DNA of 64,000 bases from Pseudomonadota bacterium (lineage in GTDB: Bacteria > Pseudomonadota > Alphaproteobacteria > Rhizobiales > Rhizobiaceae): the NCBI GenBank assembly GCA_023404095.1, contig JAEYDD010000067.1:248001-312000 (forward strand), given 5' to 3'. The position numbers and the translations under genes were made by a program. How positions within the stretch are numbered: position 1 is the stretch's first letter; each line of letters opens with the position of its first letter. The notes beneath the pieces were generated by a model. It was not told the DNA's origin. It saw nothing but the letters and a program-made list of their open reading frames with translations, and did no database searches. Below are positions 18,924 to 27,387 of the stretch, one piece after another.

Positions 18924-20207
18924 TCAGATAGAGGCTTCCTGTGGAAACTTCCGCGCCCCCGCACGGGCCTTGCCGTCGCCCTCGCGCGCCTTCAGGCAGC
19001 CTTCGCCGCGCTCGATATAGTCCCGCGTCAGAGGCACGGCTTCCTGTTGATGGGCGAGTTGCAACTGGAACACGACGAGGTTCTGCCAGCGGAACGCACT
19101 TTCTGACGCAGCGAGATAGAACTCCCAGATCCGGCAGAACCGTTCGTCATAGAGCGCCTTGGCTTGCTCGCGCCGCGCCATGAAGCGTTCCCGCCAGTGC
19201 CTCAGCGTCTCCGCATAGTGCAGCCGCAGGATCTCGATATCCGTGACGCCGAGCCCGGATTTCTCGATCGCCCGCATCACCTCCGAGAGCGCGGGTATAT
19301 AGCCGCCGGGAAAGATGTACTTCTCGATGAACGGGTTGTTGGTGGCCGGCGCATCCGTCCGTCCGATGGTGTGCAGAAGCATCACCCCGTCGCGTTTCAG
19401 GAGCGAGGCGGCCTTCCGGAAGAAGGTCAGGTAGTTCGGCCGCCCGACGTGCTCGAACATGCCGACCGAGACGATCCGGTCATAACTGCCGGGCGCGTTT
19501 CGGTAATCCTCCAGCAGGAAGTTCACTTCCTGCTCCAGCCCGGCGTCCCTGGCGCGTCGGCTTGAGACCGCATATTGCTCGTTCGAGAGGGTGACGCCGG
19601 TCACCTGTGCGCCGAGGTTGCGGGCGAGATACAGGGCCATGCCGCCCCAGCCGCTGCCGATGTCGAGGACCGACAGTCCCGGCCGGCCCATCGCCAGCTT
19701 GGCGGCAATGTGCCGCTTCTTGGCGAGTTGCGCATCGTCGAGGCTTTGCTCGGGATTTTCGAAATAGGCGCAGGAATACTGCTTGTCCTCGTCCAGGAAC
19801 AGGTCGTACAGGGCGCCGGTCAGGTCATAGTGATGCTGGACGTTGTTGCGGGATCGGCGGATGCTGTTTCTCTCCCGCAGCCAGCGCATGAGATAGCGCG
19901 CCCGGTCCAGAAGCCGGTTCCAGCGGCTGTCGTAATACTTGAAATCCGGATTGCCGGTGAAGACGGTCTCCAGCAGGTCGTACATGTCGCCCTGGATAAG
20001 GTCGATATCGCCGGTACCGTAGTAGTGGCCGAGATAGAAGGCGGGGTCGAAGACCAGACCGCGCTCGGCGCGTTTGCTGTTGAGGCGGATGTGAACGGGT
20101 TTTCCGGTGCCGTCGCCGGCGGTCATCGAACGACCGTCGCTGAATGTCATGGTCAGATTTCCGCGTCGCACCAGTCGGGAAACCGTAGAAGCAAGCACAA
20201 ACGTCAT
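18924..20207 (-). CDS. cfa: Cyclopropane-fatty-acyl-phospholipid synthase family methyltransferase
   Basis: The 427-residue protein has an N-terminal lipid-binding region and a SAM-binding Rossmann domain with LDIGSGWGG (181-189). GLSVTLSNEQ-type sequence and FEHVGRPNY, both typical of CFA synthases, follow. It would transfer a methylene from SAM to unsaturated acyl chains of membrane lipids. Rhizobia carry several paralogues, so which lipid and condition apply is uncertain. The start at ATG 20207 is preferred: GGAG lies 7 bp upstream. ATG 20225 would add six residues. No operon partner is evident. Confidence 0.88.
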   Translation of the reverse strand: MTFVLASTVSRLVRRGNLTMTFSDGRSMTAGDGTGKPVHIRLNSKRAERGLVFDPAFYLGHYYGTGDIDLIQGDMYDLLETVFTGNPDFKYYDSRWNRLLDRARYLMRWLRERNSIRRSRNNVQHHYDLTGALYDLFLDEDKQYSCAYFENPEQSLDDAQLAKKRHIAAKLAMGRPGLSVLDIGSGWGGMALYLARNLGAQVTGVTLSNEQYAVSSRRARDAGLEQEVNFLLEDYRNAPGSYDRIVSVGMFEHVGRPNYLTFFRKAASLLKRDGVMLLHTIGRTDAPATNNPFIEKYIFPGGYIPALSEVMRAIEKSGLGVTDIEILRLHYAETLRHWRERFMARREQAKALYDERFCRIWEFYLAASESAFRWQNLVVFQLQLAHQQEAVPLTRDYIERGEGCLKAREGDGKARAGARKFPQEASI

Positions 20208-20309
20208 CAGCACACTCCATCGCATACTGCGGCGGAGCGGGTCTGGTCGGGTAACCGGCCTGGTAGCGGCCCGACCGCCATTCCAGTCTGATCACCATAA
20301 AAGATAACA

Positions 20310-20339
20310 AAAAAACCCGGATTTCAACCCGGGTTTTTT
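20310..20339 (-). terminator. Terminator of the S6-S18-L9 operon
   Basis: An 11-bp stem of AAAAAACCCGG (20310-20320) and CCGGGTTTTTT (20329-20339) has an 8-nt loop. It is symmetric for both strands and lies 55 bp after the rplI stop. Confidence 0.88.
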
Positions 20340-20393
20340 CGCGTCAGCCGTGTGGTGGCGCGACGGGGTACCCGCCGCCCGTCCGGGCCAATC

Positions 20394-20969
20394 TCAGGCT
20401 TCTTCGCCTTCGTTGTCTGCATCCGGATCGAAGAAGTCTTCCGGCTTCAGGGCGTCTTCGTCGACACCATAGATGGCGTCGGCCGAGGTCAGGGTCTCGC
20501 CCTTGGCCTGGCGCTCAGCTTCTTCGGCCGAACGGGCAACGTTGATCTGGACTGCGATCTCGACTTCGGCGTGCAGGTGCAGGACGACGCTGTGCAGGCC
20601 GATCGCCTTGATCGGGGTGTTCAGCTCGACCTGGTTGCGGCCGATGTTGAAGCCTTCCGAAGCAAGCGAATCGACGATATCGCGGGCAGCGACCGAACCG
20701 TAGAGCTGGCCGGTTTCGCCTGCGGAGCGAACGATGACGAAGGCCTTGCCGTCAAGCTTCTCGGCAACCGTCTGGGCTTCAGACTTACGCTCGAGGTTAC
20801 GGGCTTCCAGCGTGGCGCGTTCCGAATCGAAACGCTTCTTGTTGGCTTCGTTGGCGCGCAGCGCCTTGCCGAGCGGCAGCAGGTAGTTGCGGGCAAAGCC
20901 GTCGCGAACCTTGACCGTTTCGCCCATCTGGCCAAGCTTGGCGATGCGCTCGAGGAGAATTACTTCCAT
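20394..20969 (-). CDS. rplI: 50S ribosomal protein L9
   Basis: This 191-residue protein begins [32 protein letters not shown], the conserved rRNA-binding N-domain of L9. The long linker helix (about 45-80) and C-domain follow. An acidic tail (about 170-191, [22 protein letters not shown]) makes it longer than E. coli L9 (149 residues), as is common in Rhizobiales. AAAGGA precedes the ATG. It is the last gene of the rpsF-rpsR-DUF2232-rplI operon. Confidence 0.97.
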   Translation of the reverse strand: MEVILLERIAKLGQMGETVKVRDGFARNYLLPLGKALRANEANKKRFDSERATLEARNLERKSEAQTVAEKLDGKAFVIVRSAGETGQLYGSVAARDIVDSLASEGFNIGRNQVELNTPIKAIGLHSVVLHLHAEVEIAVQINVARSAEEAERQAKGETLTSADAIYGVDEDALKPEDFFDPDADNEGEEA

Positions 20970-20991
20970 GTTGAGTTCCTTTCTCTAAAGC

Positions 20992-21969
20992 TCAGGTGTT
21001 GTTGGATTTCGATTGTGTCTTGTCGGCCGCAGGCGTCAGCGCGATCGTGCGCCGCGTATCTGTCAGGCCGAGGATGAGAATGAAAAGCACCGGCAGGGCG
21101 AACAGCACGACCGACGCATAGGCGAGCCAGAGTGCTGCAAGGCGCCAGGCCTTGCCGCGCGTGCGCTGATGCAGGATTGCAAAGCCGGAAAGCACGAAGC
21201 CGGCGCCGAACGTGCCGCAGACCAGCGCGCCGATGATGGCCGGGACGCCGCCTGTGAAGCACAGCACGAGGCCGGCGAGGAAGACGAAGATGGCGTTGCG
21301 GTGCATGCGCAGCGACGTCGGCATGTCCTCGCGCGGACGCAGGCCCTTGCCCGACAGCCGCACGACGGCCGAGGCGATATAGAACGCGGCGAAAAGCAGG
21401 ATCACCCACAACGCCCCCTGAACCAGCGGTAGGGCGAGCCCGAAAATGGCCTTCATCTGCGCGATCATGACCGGGTCGGGATTGTAGAGCGGCTCCTGCT
21501 CCTGCAGCGCCATCATCATCACGTCGACCATCTGGCTGGCGAGTTCGCCGCTGTAGCCGATGATCATGCCGACGGCGATCATGCCGAGCGTGACCATCAC
21601 GGCAAGGTGGGTGACGATGTTGGAAAGCGGATACCAGGCCAGGGCGTCCTTGGGGCCGCCGATCTCGGTGGCGGGACGGGCGAGGTTGGCGAGGTTGCTG
21701 AGCCAGCCGGCGGGGATCAGCGTGATGATCACGATCAGCAGCGCGAAATGCGAGGAGGCCATGGCGGCGGCCACCGCACCGCCGGCGATCACGGCCGTCA
21801 GTGCGCTGGCATTGCCCCAGCCGAGGCCGGCAATCAGAATCGGCAGCGCCGAGCCCGCGAAAAAGAAGATCGCGAGAGTCGACTGGACGTTCGCGCTCAG
21901 CGAAAGCAGAGCGGCGGTCACACCGGCGACGAGCCCGGTCGCGATCGAGATCCAGTTCAGGTTTTGCAC
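20992..21969 (-). CDS. DUF2232 family membrane protein
   Basis: A 325-residue integral membrane protein with about eight hydrophobic segments and a hydrophilic tail (TPAADKTQSKSNNT). Its function is unknown. Its fixed place between rpsR and rplI is typical of Rhizobiales. The start is GTG (21967-21969) with AGGA upstream; no better ATG precedes it. The 22-bp gap to rplI supports one transcript. DUF2232 proteins resemble S-component/YybS-like membrane proteins, but no substrate can be assigned. Confidence 0.85.
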   Translation of the reverse strand: MQNLNWISIATGLVAGVTAALLSLSANVQSTLAIFFFAGSALPILIAGLGWGNASALTAVIAGGAVAAAMASSHFALLIVIITLIPAGWLSNLANLARPATEIGGPKDALAWYPLSNIVTHLAVMVTLGMIAVGMIIGYSGELASQMVDVMMMALQEQEPLYNPDPVMIAQMKAIFGLALPLVQGALWVILLFAAFYIASAVVRLSGKGLRPREDMPTSLRMHRNAIFVFLAGLVLCFTGGVPAIIGALVCGTFGAGFVLSGFAILHQRTRGKAWRLAALWLAYASVVLFALPVLFILILGLTDTRRTIALTPAADKTQSKSNNT

Positions 21970-22190
21970 AGCGCTGTCCTGTCTTTTTAGACAGTTAGAG
22001 GAGTTTCCTGAGGTTCGATCTCAGAAACGGCTCCCCAACATGGGATTTTGGCCGAAGCGCGGGATTGTGGCGCGCCTAGCCGGTGGTTTTCCGATCCGCG
22101 CCCAACGCGGAAGGGAGAGGGATGGCGCGGACGCCGTCCCGAATGTCATGCCGCGCACCGGCCGAAGCCGGCGCGCGGGGTCCGCCAGAA

Positions 22191-22439
22191 TTAGGCTACG
22201 ACGTAGGGCAGCAGGCCGAGGAAGCGGGCGCGCTTGATCGCCTTGGCGAGTTCGCGCTGCTTCTTCTGGGAAACGGCCGTGATGCGGGACGGAACGATCT
22301 TGCCACGCTCGGAAATGTAGCGCGACAGGAGGCGAACGTCCTTGTAGTCGATCTTCGGTGCGTTTGCGCCCGAGAAGGGGCAAGTCTTGCGGCGGCGGTG
22401 GAACGGGCGGCGTGCCGGAGCGGAAGAAATATCAGCCAT
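22191..22439 (-). CDS. rpsR: 30S ribosomal protein S18
   Basis: An 82-residue basic protein with the S18 core [38 protein letters not shown] and [20 protein letters not shown]. It binds S6 on the 30S platform, and the S6 gene is just upstream with a 24-bp gap. Length and sequence are standard for alphaproteobacteria. The 221-bp gap to the DUF2232 gene downstream holds no gene. Confidence 0.98.
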   Translation of the reverse strand: MADISSAPARRPFHRRRKTCPFSGANAPKIDYKDVRLLSRYISERGKIVPSRITAVSQKKQRELAKAIKRARFLGLLPYVVA

Positions 22440-22463
22440 TGTCTTTGTCTCCTTCAGCTTCGA

Positions 22464-22919
22464 TTACGCACGGTCTTCGCGCGGGGGGCGGTCGCCACGG
22501 GGTGGACGGTCGCCGAAGTCGCGGCGCGGGCCACGGTCGCCGAAGTCGCGGCGCGGGCCGCGGTCGTCGCCGTCACGGCGCGGGCGGTCGTCGCGATCGC
22601 GCTTCTGCATCATCGCGGACGGGCCTTCTTCGTGGGCTTCGACGGCGATGGTCATGTAACGAAGAACGTCTTCGTTGATGCGCATCTGGCGCTCCATCTC
22701 GTGGATGGCGGCAGCCGGGGCGTCGATGTCCATCAGGGCGTAGTGTGCCTTGCGGTTCTTCTTGATGCGGTAGGTCAGGGACTTCAGGCCCCAGTTCTCG
22801 ACCCGGCCGACCTTGCCGCCGTGCGCTTCGATCACGCCCTTGTACTGTTCGACGAGAGCGTCGACCTGCTGGGCGGACACGTCCTGGCGGGCCAGGAATA
22901 CATGTTCGTAGAGAGCCAT
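22464..22919 (-). CDS. rpsF: 30S ribosomal protein S6
   Basis: The 151-residue protein starts at ATG 22919 ([20 protein letters not shown]); the longer open frame upstream lacks a family N-terminus. The S6 fold covers about 1-95 ([31 protein letters not shown]). The tail (about 105-151) is made of Arg/Asp/Gly repeats (GPRRDFGDR twice, then [11 protein letters not shown]) encoded by a 27-bp tandem repeat. S6 forms a heterodimer with S18. AAAGG lies upstream. It is the first gene of the ribosomal operon. Confidence 0.97.
   Translation of the reverse strand: MALYEHVFLARQDVSAQQVDALVEQYKGVIEAHGGKVGRVENWGLKSLTYRIKKNRKAHYALMDIDAPAAAIHEMERQMRINEDVLRYMTIAVEAHEEGPSAMMQKRDRDDRPRRDGDDRGPRRDFGDRGPRRDFGDRPPRGDRPPREDRA
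22509..22562 (-). repeat. 27-bp tandem repeat in the 3' end of rpsF
   Basis: There are two copies (22509-22535 and 22536-22562), identical except for one base near the end of the unit. Each encodes the nonapeptide GPRRDFGDR, up to where the frame starts. It is in frame, so copy-number change would only lengthen or shorten the S6 tail. Confidence 0.85.
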
Positions 22920-23283
22920 GTGGCTTTGCCTTTCTTGCGTTTGATCCACACCCGGAAACCGGCGCCAAGCCTCAACGACTGATCTTAGAGGCCAGGAGGC
23001 CGGGCAAGAAAAGCGTTTCATCTATACGGTCGAGAGCGGAGACACGGGAGGCCGGAACGCTTGTGTTCCTGTCGCTCCCGTCGCCGGAAGCGGCCCTCCG
23101 TTCAGCCACCAGCCGATGCGACCGGGTGTTTTGAACAGCGCGCTTATACGGATTTTTCCGCGGAAGGCAAGGCCTGTGCATCGACAGCGGCCGTTGATGC
23201 GGGGATCGGCGGCAGAAAATGGGGGAACCAGATGGCAAAAGCTGCGTTCTTCTTCTCGACGCAACCAGATGGAGCGAGGAAAA
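22920..23283. other. Divergent intergenic region between rpsF and a membrane hypothetical
   Basis: These 364 bp should hold the rpsF operon promoter (minus) and the promoter of the plus-strand gene starting at 23284. Longer readings of both frames into this region give no family-like sequence. I could not pick a promoter with confidence. Confidence 0.45.
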
Positions 23284-23631
23284 ATGCAAGATCCGATGCA
23301 GCAGAACCGTCCGATCCGCGAAGGCCGTCCGCTGGAGGACCGTCCCGTGGAGGACCGCAGCACAATCGTCGACGCGCGGAGCGGGGGCAGCGGCGCAGCC
23401 GGTTGGGCCGTCGCGGCGATCGTCGCGGTGCTCGTCGCAGGCGGCGTATTCTACTTCACCGGCAGCGGTACCGGCGATGGTGTCGATCCGAACGCCAACA
23501 CCTCGTCGATCACGGCCGAGGAGCCGGCTCCGGTCACTCCGCCTACCGACGGCCAGGCAACCGGTTCGCAGCCTGCCCCCCAGCCGGTACAGCCGGACGC
23601 CGCGCCGACGACCGGCGGTAACGGGCAGTAA
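23284..23631 (+). CDS. Hypothetical single-pass membrane protein with Pro-rich tail
   Basis: The 115-residue protein starts at ATG 23284 (MQDPMQQNRPIREGRP), just after GCGAGGA; ATG 23293 is an alternative three codons later. It has a charged N-terminus with a short repeat (PLEDRPVEDR), one membrane helix (GWAVAAIVAVLVAGGVFYFTG) and a Thr/Pro/Gln-rich outer tail ending in GGNGQ. No family is recognised. Similar small N-in proteins occur in rhizobia as hypothetical genes. A strong terminator follows. Confidence 0.6.
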   Translation: MQDPMQQNRPIREGRPLEDRPVEDRSTIVDARSGGSGAAGWAVAAIVAVLVAGGVFYFTGSGTGDGVDPNANTSSITAEEPAPVTPPTDGQATGSQPAPQPVQPDAAPTTGGNGQ

Positions 23632-23661
23632 CAAAGAGGCTTCAAGCCGTAACCCGACAGC

Positions 23662-23689
23662 AAAAACCCGCCAGCGATGGCGGGTTTTT
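23662..23689. terminator. Bidirectional rho-independent terminator
   Basis: A 12-bp perfect stem of AAAAACCCGCCA (23662-23673) and TGGCGGGTTTTT (23678-23689) surrounds a GCGA loop. It serves the small membrane-protein gene on the left and the convergent aldo/keto reductase on the right. Confidence 0.92.
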
Positions 23690-23713
23690 CGTGTCGATGG
23701 CAGTCCGACCGGC

Positions 23714-24757
23714 TCAGATCGGCGCCGGATAGCGGCGGTGAAGATTTTGCAACGCCTTCATGATGTCGTCCGAGAGGGTAACCTCGGCTGCTGCGATATC
23801 CGTGGCCAGCTGATCCATGCTGGTCGCCCCGATGATCACCGACGTCATGAACGGGCGGGTGAGGCAGAACGCCAGCGCCAGTTGCGCCGGGTCGATGCCG
23901 TGTTCGCGCGCGAGCGCGACATAGGCTGCGACCGCCGGCTCCTGCAGCGGCTGGTAACGGCCGCCGAGGTCGCCGTTCTTGGTGATCCGCGAGCCCTCGG
24001 GGCGGACGCCGCCGAGATACTTGCCGGTCAACAGGCCGGCTGCCAGCGCGGAATATGCGAGGAGCCCGACGTTTTCGTGGTGGGATACCTCGGCGAGATC
24101 GAGATCGAACGCGCGGTAGAGCAGGTTATACTCGTTCTGGATCGAGGCGATGCGGGGCAGCCCGCGGCTCTCGGAGAGCTTGAGGAACTGCATGGTGCCC
24201 CAGGCCGTCTCGTTCGAAAGGCCGACGGCGCGAATCTTGCCGGCCTTGACCAGTTCTCCGGTCGTTTCGAGGACTTCGGCGAGTTCGTCGGCCGTACGTT
24301 CAGGATCCTGGCTGGAGGGGTCGTAAGTCCAGGCCTGGCGGAAATGGTAATGACCGCGGTTAGGCCAGTGCAGTTGGTAGAGATCGAGATAATCGGTGCG
24401 AAGCCGCTTCAGGCTGCCGTCGATGGCTTCGAGGATGCCGGCGCGCGTCATCGGCTGGCCGCCACGGATGTAGGGGCGGCCCGGGCCCGCCACCTTGGAG
24501 GCGAGGACGATCTTGTCGCGATTGCCGCGCGCGGCAAGCCAGCTGCCAATGAAGCGCTCCGTGTCGCCGTAGGTTTCGGGCGAGAGTGGGGTCGTCGGGT
24601 ACAGTTCGGCGGTGTCGATGAAGTTTACGCCCTTGTCGAGCGCGTAGTCGAGCTGCTGATGTGCTTCGGCTTCGTTGTTCTGGGAACCCCAGGTCATCGT
24701 GCCGAGACAGATTTCGGAGACCTTGATATCGGTCCGGCCGAGCATGTTGTACTTCAT
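23714..24757 (-). CDS. Aldo/keto reductase, Tas-like
   Basis: A 347-residue (beta/alpha)8-barrel NADPH oxidoreductase. The catalytic tetrad is visible: Asp48 and Tyr53 (NFIDTAELY), Lys88 (ASKVAG) and His130 (QLHWPNR). The N-terminus MKYNMLGRTDIKVSEICLGTMTWG and the length match the Tas subgroup. The substrate is unknown. It is a single gene that is convergent with the small membrane gene and divergent from fabD. Confidence 0.9.
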   Translation of the reverse strand: MKYNMLGRTDIKVSEICLGTMTWGSQNNEAEAHQQLDYALDKGVNFIDTAELYPTTPLSPETYGDTERFIGSWLAARGNRDKIVLASKVAGPGRPYIRGGQPMTRAGILEAIDGSLKRLRTDYLDLYQLHWPNRGHYHFRQAWTYDPSSQDPERTADELAEVLETTGELVKAGKIRAVGLSNETAWGTMQFLKLSESRGLPRIASIQNEYNLLYRAFDLDLAEVSHHENVGLLAYSALAAGLLTGKYLGGVRPEGSRITKNGDLGGRYQPLQEPAVAAYVALAREHGIDPAQLALAFCLTRPFMTSVIIGATSMDQLATDIAAAEVTLSDDIMKALQNLHRRYPAPI

Positions 24758-25048
24758 GGCGGATTATCTTCCTTGCGGCGCTGCGCCGGAATTACGGGAG
24801 TGGCGCGTGGGGCCGGGCGGTGATCGCAGCCGGCGGTGGAGTTCGCACCGCGCGGAACTTAACCTGTCGCTCGTCAATTTCAAGTCGCGCCGGCAAAGCT
24901 GCTGGCCAATGCCGATGCTGTGCGGCTCGAGCACCAAGGTCATTCTGTCGTGTATGGCAGCATCGCGCCACGCTGGCGCGGACGCGGAAATCTTGACTCG
25001 GTGCCGCATTCCGTGAATGGAGGGGGAAAACAACGACGGGAGAGCCCC

Positions 25049-25993
25049 ATGACCATTGCTTTCACCTTCCCCGGCCAGGGCAGCCAGGCTGTCGGAATGG
25101 GCAGGGAACTCGCGGATGCCTTTCCCGAAGCGGCCGCAGTCTTCGCAGAAGTCGACGATGCGCTGGGCGAGAAACTGTCCTCTGTCATGTTTGATGGCCC
25201 GGAGGCCGAACTGACGCTGACGGCGAATGCCCAGCCGGCGCTGATGGCCGTTTCGATGGCCATGGTCCGGGTGCTTGAGGCGCGCGGCCTCATTCTTCGC
25301 GACAAGGTTTCCTATGTCGCCGGTCACTCGCTTGGTGAATATTCCGCCCTCTGTGCCGCCGGCGCGTTCACCATTTCCGATACGGCACGGCTGCTGCGCA
25401 TCCGCGGCAACGCGATGCAGGCTGCCGTTCCCGTGGGCGAGGGCGCGATGGCTGCAATCATCGGCCTCGAGCATCGGGACGTGCAGGCAATCTGCGATGA
25501 GGCGCTGGTCGAGGGATCCTGCCAGATCGCCAACGACAACGGCGGGGGCCAGCTCGTCATTTCGGGTGCCAAGCCGGCGGTCGAGCGCGCAGCACGCATG
25601 GCGACCGAAAAAGGCGCAAAGCGCGCTGTGATGCTGCCGGTGTCTGCGCCCTTCCATTCGGCGCTCATGGCCCCGGCCGCTGAGGCGATGCGTGAGGCCC
25701 TTGCGGCCGTCACGATCCGAGAGCCGGTCGTTCCCGTCATTGCCAACGTGTCCGTCAAGGCCGTCACCGATCCGGCCGAAATCGCCAGCCTGCTTGTGCA
25801 GCAGGTGACGGGGCAGGTGCGCTGGCGCGAGACCGTCGAGTGGTTTGCCGGCAACGATGTGACCTCGCTCTACGAGATCGGTTCCGGCAAGGTGCTGACC
25901 GGTCTTGCCCGTCGCATCGACAAGTCCGTGACCGGCTACGCCGTCAATACCGCGACCGACATCGAAAACCTGCTGCAGGAACTCTGCGGCTGA
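25049..25993 (+). CDS. fabD: Malonyl-CoA:ACP transacylase
   Basis: It transfers malonyl groups from CoA to acyl carrier protein for fatty acid synthesis. The 314-residue protein from ATG 25049 has GQGSQ (10-13 region) and the nucleophile Ser94 in GHSLGE. The catalytic His lies in PFHSALM. The open frame extends 43 codons upstream, but GGGAG just before 25049 and the family N-terminus MTIAFTFPGQGSQ fix the start. It is the first gene of the fabD-fabG-acpP-fabF group. Confidence 0.97.
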   Translation: MTIAFTFPGQGSQAVGMGRELADAFPEAAAVFAEVDDALGEKLSSVMFDGPEAELTLTANAQPALMAVSMAMVRVLEARGLILRDKVSYVAGHSLGEYSALCAAGAFTISDTARLLRIRGNAMQAAVPVGEGAMAAIIGLEHRDVQAICDEALVEGSCQIANDNGGGQLVISGAKPAVERAARMATEKGAKRAVMLPVSAPFHSALMAPAAEAMREALAAVTIREPVVPVIANVSVKAVTDPAEIASLLVQQVTGQVRWRETVEWFAGNDVTSLYEIGSGKVLTGLARRIDKSVTGYAVNTATDIENLLQELCG

Positions 25994-26030
25994 GACCACG
26001 AAACAGGACCCAATGAACGGGGACAGGACC

Positions 26031-26768
26031 ATGTTTGATCTTTCCGGCCGCAAGGCACTCGTAACCGGAGCATCCGGTGGTATCGGCGAGGAAATCGCCA
26101 GGGCGCTGCATGCGCAGGGCGCGATCGTCGGCCTGCATGGCACGCGCGTCGAGAAGCTTGAGACGCTCGCCAGCGAACTGGGCGAGCGCGTGCATATATT
26201 CCCGGCCAACCTTGCAGACCGCGCCGAAGTGAAGGCGCTCGGCGAAAAGGCAGAGGCTGAACTCGGTGGCGTCGATATCCTCGTCAACAACGCCGGCATT
26301 ACCAAGGACGGCCTGTTCGTGCGCATGAGCGACGACGACTGGGATGCCGTCCTCGAGGTGAACCTGACGTCGGTATTCCGCCTGACGCGCGAACTGACCC
26401 ATCCGATGATGCGCCGTCGCTTCGGCCGCATCATCAACATTACGTCGATCGTCGGCGTCACCGGCAATCCGGGGCAGGCGAACTACTGCGCCTCCAAGGC
26501 GGGCATGATCGGCTTTTCCAAGTCGCTCGCCCAGGAAATCGCCACCCGCAACGTCACCGTCAACTGCGTTGCCCCGGGTTTCATCGAGTCTGCCATGACC
26601 GGCAAGCTCAACGACAAGCAGAAAGACACGATCATGGGAGCCATCCCGATGAAGCGGATGGGCACCGGCGCTGAAGTTGCATCCGCCGTCGTCTATCTGG
26701 CTTCCACGGAGGCAGGTTACATGACCGGCCAGACTTTGCACGTCAACGGCGGCATGGCAATGATCTGA
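26031..26768 (+). CDS. fabG: 3-oxoacyl-ACP reductase
   Basis: NADPH-dependent reduction of 3-oxoacyl-ACP. The 245-residue SDR protein has TGASGGIG (12-19), NNAG (86-89), Ser139, Tyr152 and Lys156 (NYCASKAG), and the FabG C-terminus TGQTLHVNGGMAMI. ATG 26031 (MFDLSGRKALVTG) is chosen over ATG 26013 because it has GGGGA at good spacing and gives the usual FabG length. The gap to fabD is 37 bp. Confidence 0.97.
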   Translation: MFDLSGRKALVTGASGGIGEEIARALHAQGAIVGLHGTRVEKLETLASELGERVHIFPANLADRAEVKALGEKAEAELGGVDILVNNAGITKDGLFVRMSDDDWDAVLEVNLTSVFRLTRELTHPMMRRRFGRIINITSIVGVTGNPGQANYCASKAGMIGFSKSLAQEIATRNVTVNCVAPGFIESAMTGKLNDKQKDTIMGAIPMKRMGTGAEVASAVVYLASTEAGYMTGQTLHVNGGMAMI

Positions 26769-27046
26769 AGCCGTCCGGAAAACGCCGGCTTGTTGCGTGA
26801 AAATAGCATGTTGACCGCGGCTTGCCGGGCGATTTTCGGACTTTGCGGCAGACTTAAACCGTGTTAATCGGGCCATGACTGCCAGCAGTCGACCGGGGAA
26901 TATAAGCTTTGTGCGGCGCTCTTTGATGGCGCCCGGGGGCATCTACGGTTGAGAAAGAATTGCCCGGAACCTTCGCGTGCCGGGCTTGGTTGAGTGCCCC
27001 GGTGCCGTGAACGGCATCGAACAAAACAAAGGTCGAGGAATCCGAC

Positions 27047-27283
27047 ATGAGCGATATCGCAGAACGCGTGAAGAAAATTGTGATCGATCATCTGGGCGTT
27101 GACGCCGACAAGGTCAGCGAAGGCGCGAGCTTCATCGATGATCTCGGCGCGGACTCGCTCGACACCGTCGAACTTGTCATGGCCTTCGAAGAAGAATTCG
27201 GCGTCGAGATCCCCGACGATGCCGCCGACTCGATCCTGACGGTCGGCGACGCCGTCAAGTTCATCGAAAAGGCCCAGGCCTGA
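27047..27283 (+). CDS. acpP: Acyl carrier protein
   Basis: A 78-residue acidic carrier for fatty acid synthesis. The phosphopantetheine attachment residue is Ser37 in [10 protein letters not shown]. Sequence and length are those of the housekeeping ACP, not the nodulation (NodF) or lipid A (AcpXL) types. The 278-bp gap upstream without any gene probably gives acpP its own promoter. A GC-rich hairpin follows before fabF. Confidence 0.98.
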   Translation: MSDIAERVKKIVIDHLGVDADKVSEGASFIDDLGADSLDTVELVMAFEEEFGVEIPDDAADSILTVGDAVKFIEKAQA

Positions 27284-27294
27284 TCACGCATTTC

Positions 27295-27317
27295 CGACGG
27301 GCCCTCGTGGCCCGTCG
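27295..27317 (+). other. GC-rich hairpin between acpP and fabF
   Basis: A 9-bp perfect stem, CGACGGGCC (27295-27303) with GGCCCGTCG (27309-27317), has a 5-nt loop and no T tract. It may stabilise the acpP mRNA 3' end or partly stop transcription, which would give more ACP than FabF. That role is inference. Confidence 0.45.
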
Positions 27318-27387
27318 CGACCCCGCTTGCGGACGGCGCCTGTGCGCTCCGCCTCGGTCCAAGAGAATATAGGGTGGATCACCGACG

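Noticed and set aside
18718..19020. Plus-strand 100-codon frame between cfa and dnaB
   Set aside because: No ribosome site, partly antisense to cfa and low-complexity.
24764..26467. 567-codon minus-strand frame over fabD and fabG
   Set aside because: Antisense to two well-supported fatty acid synthesis genes.
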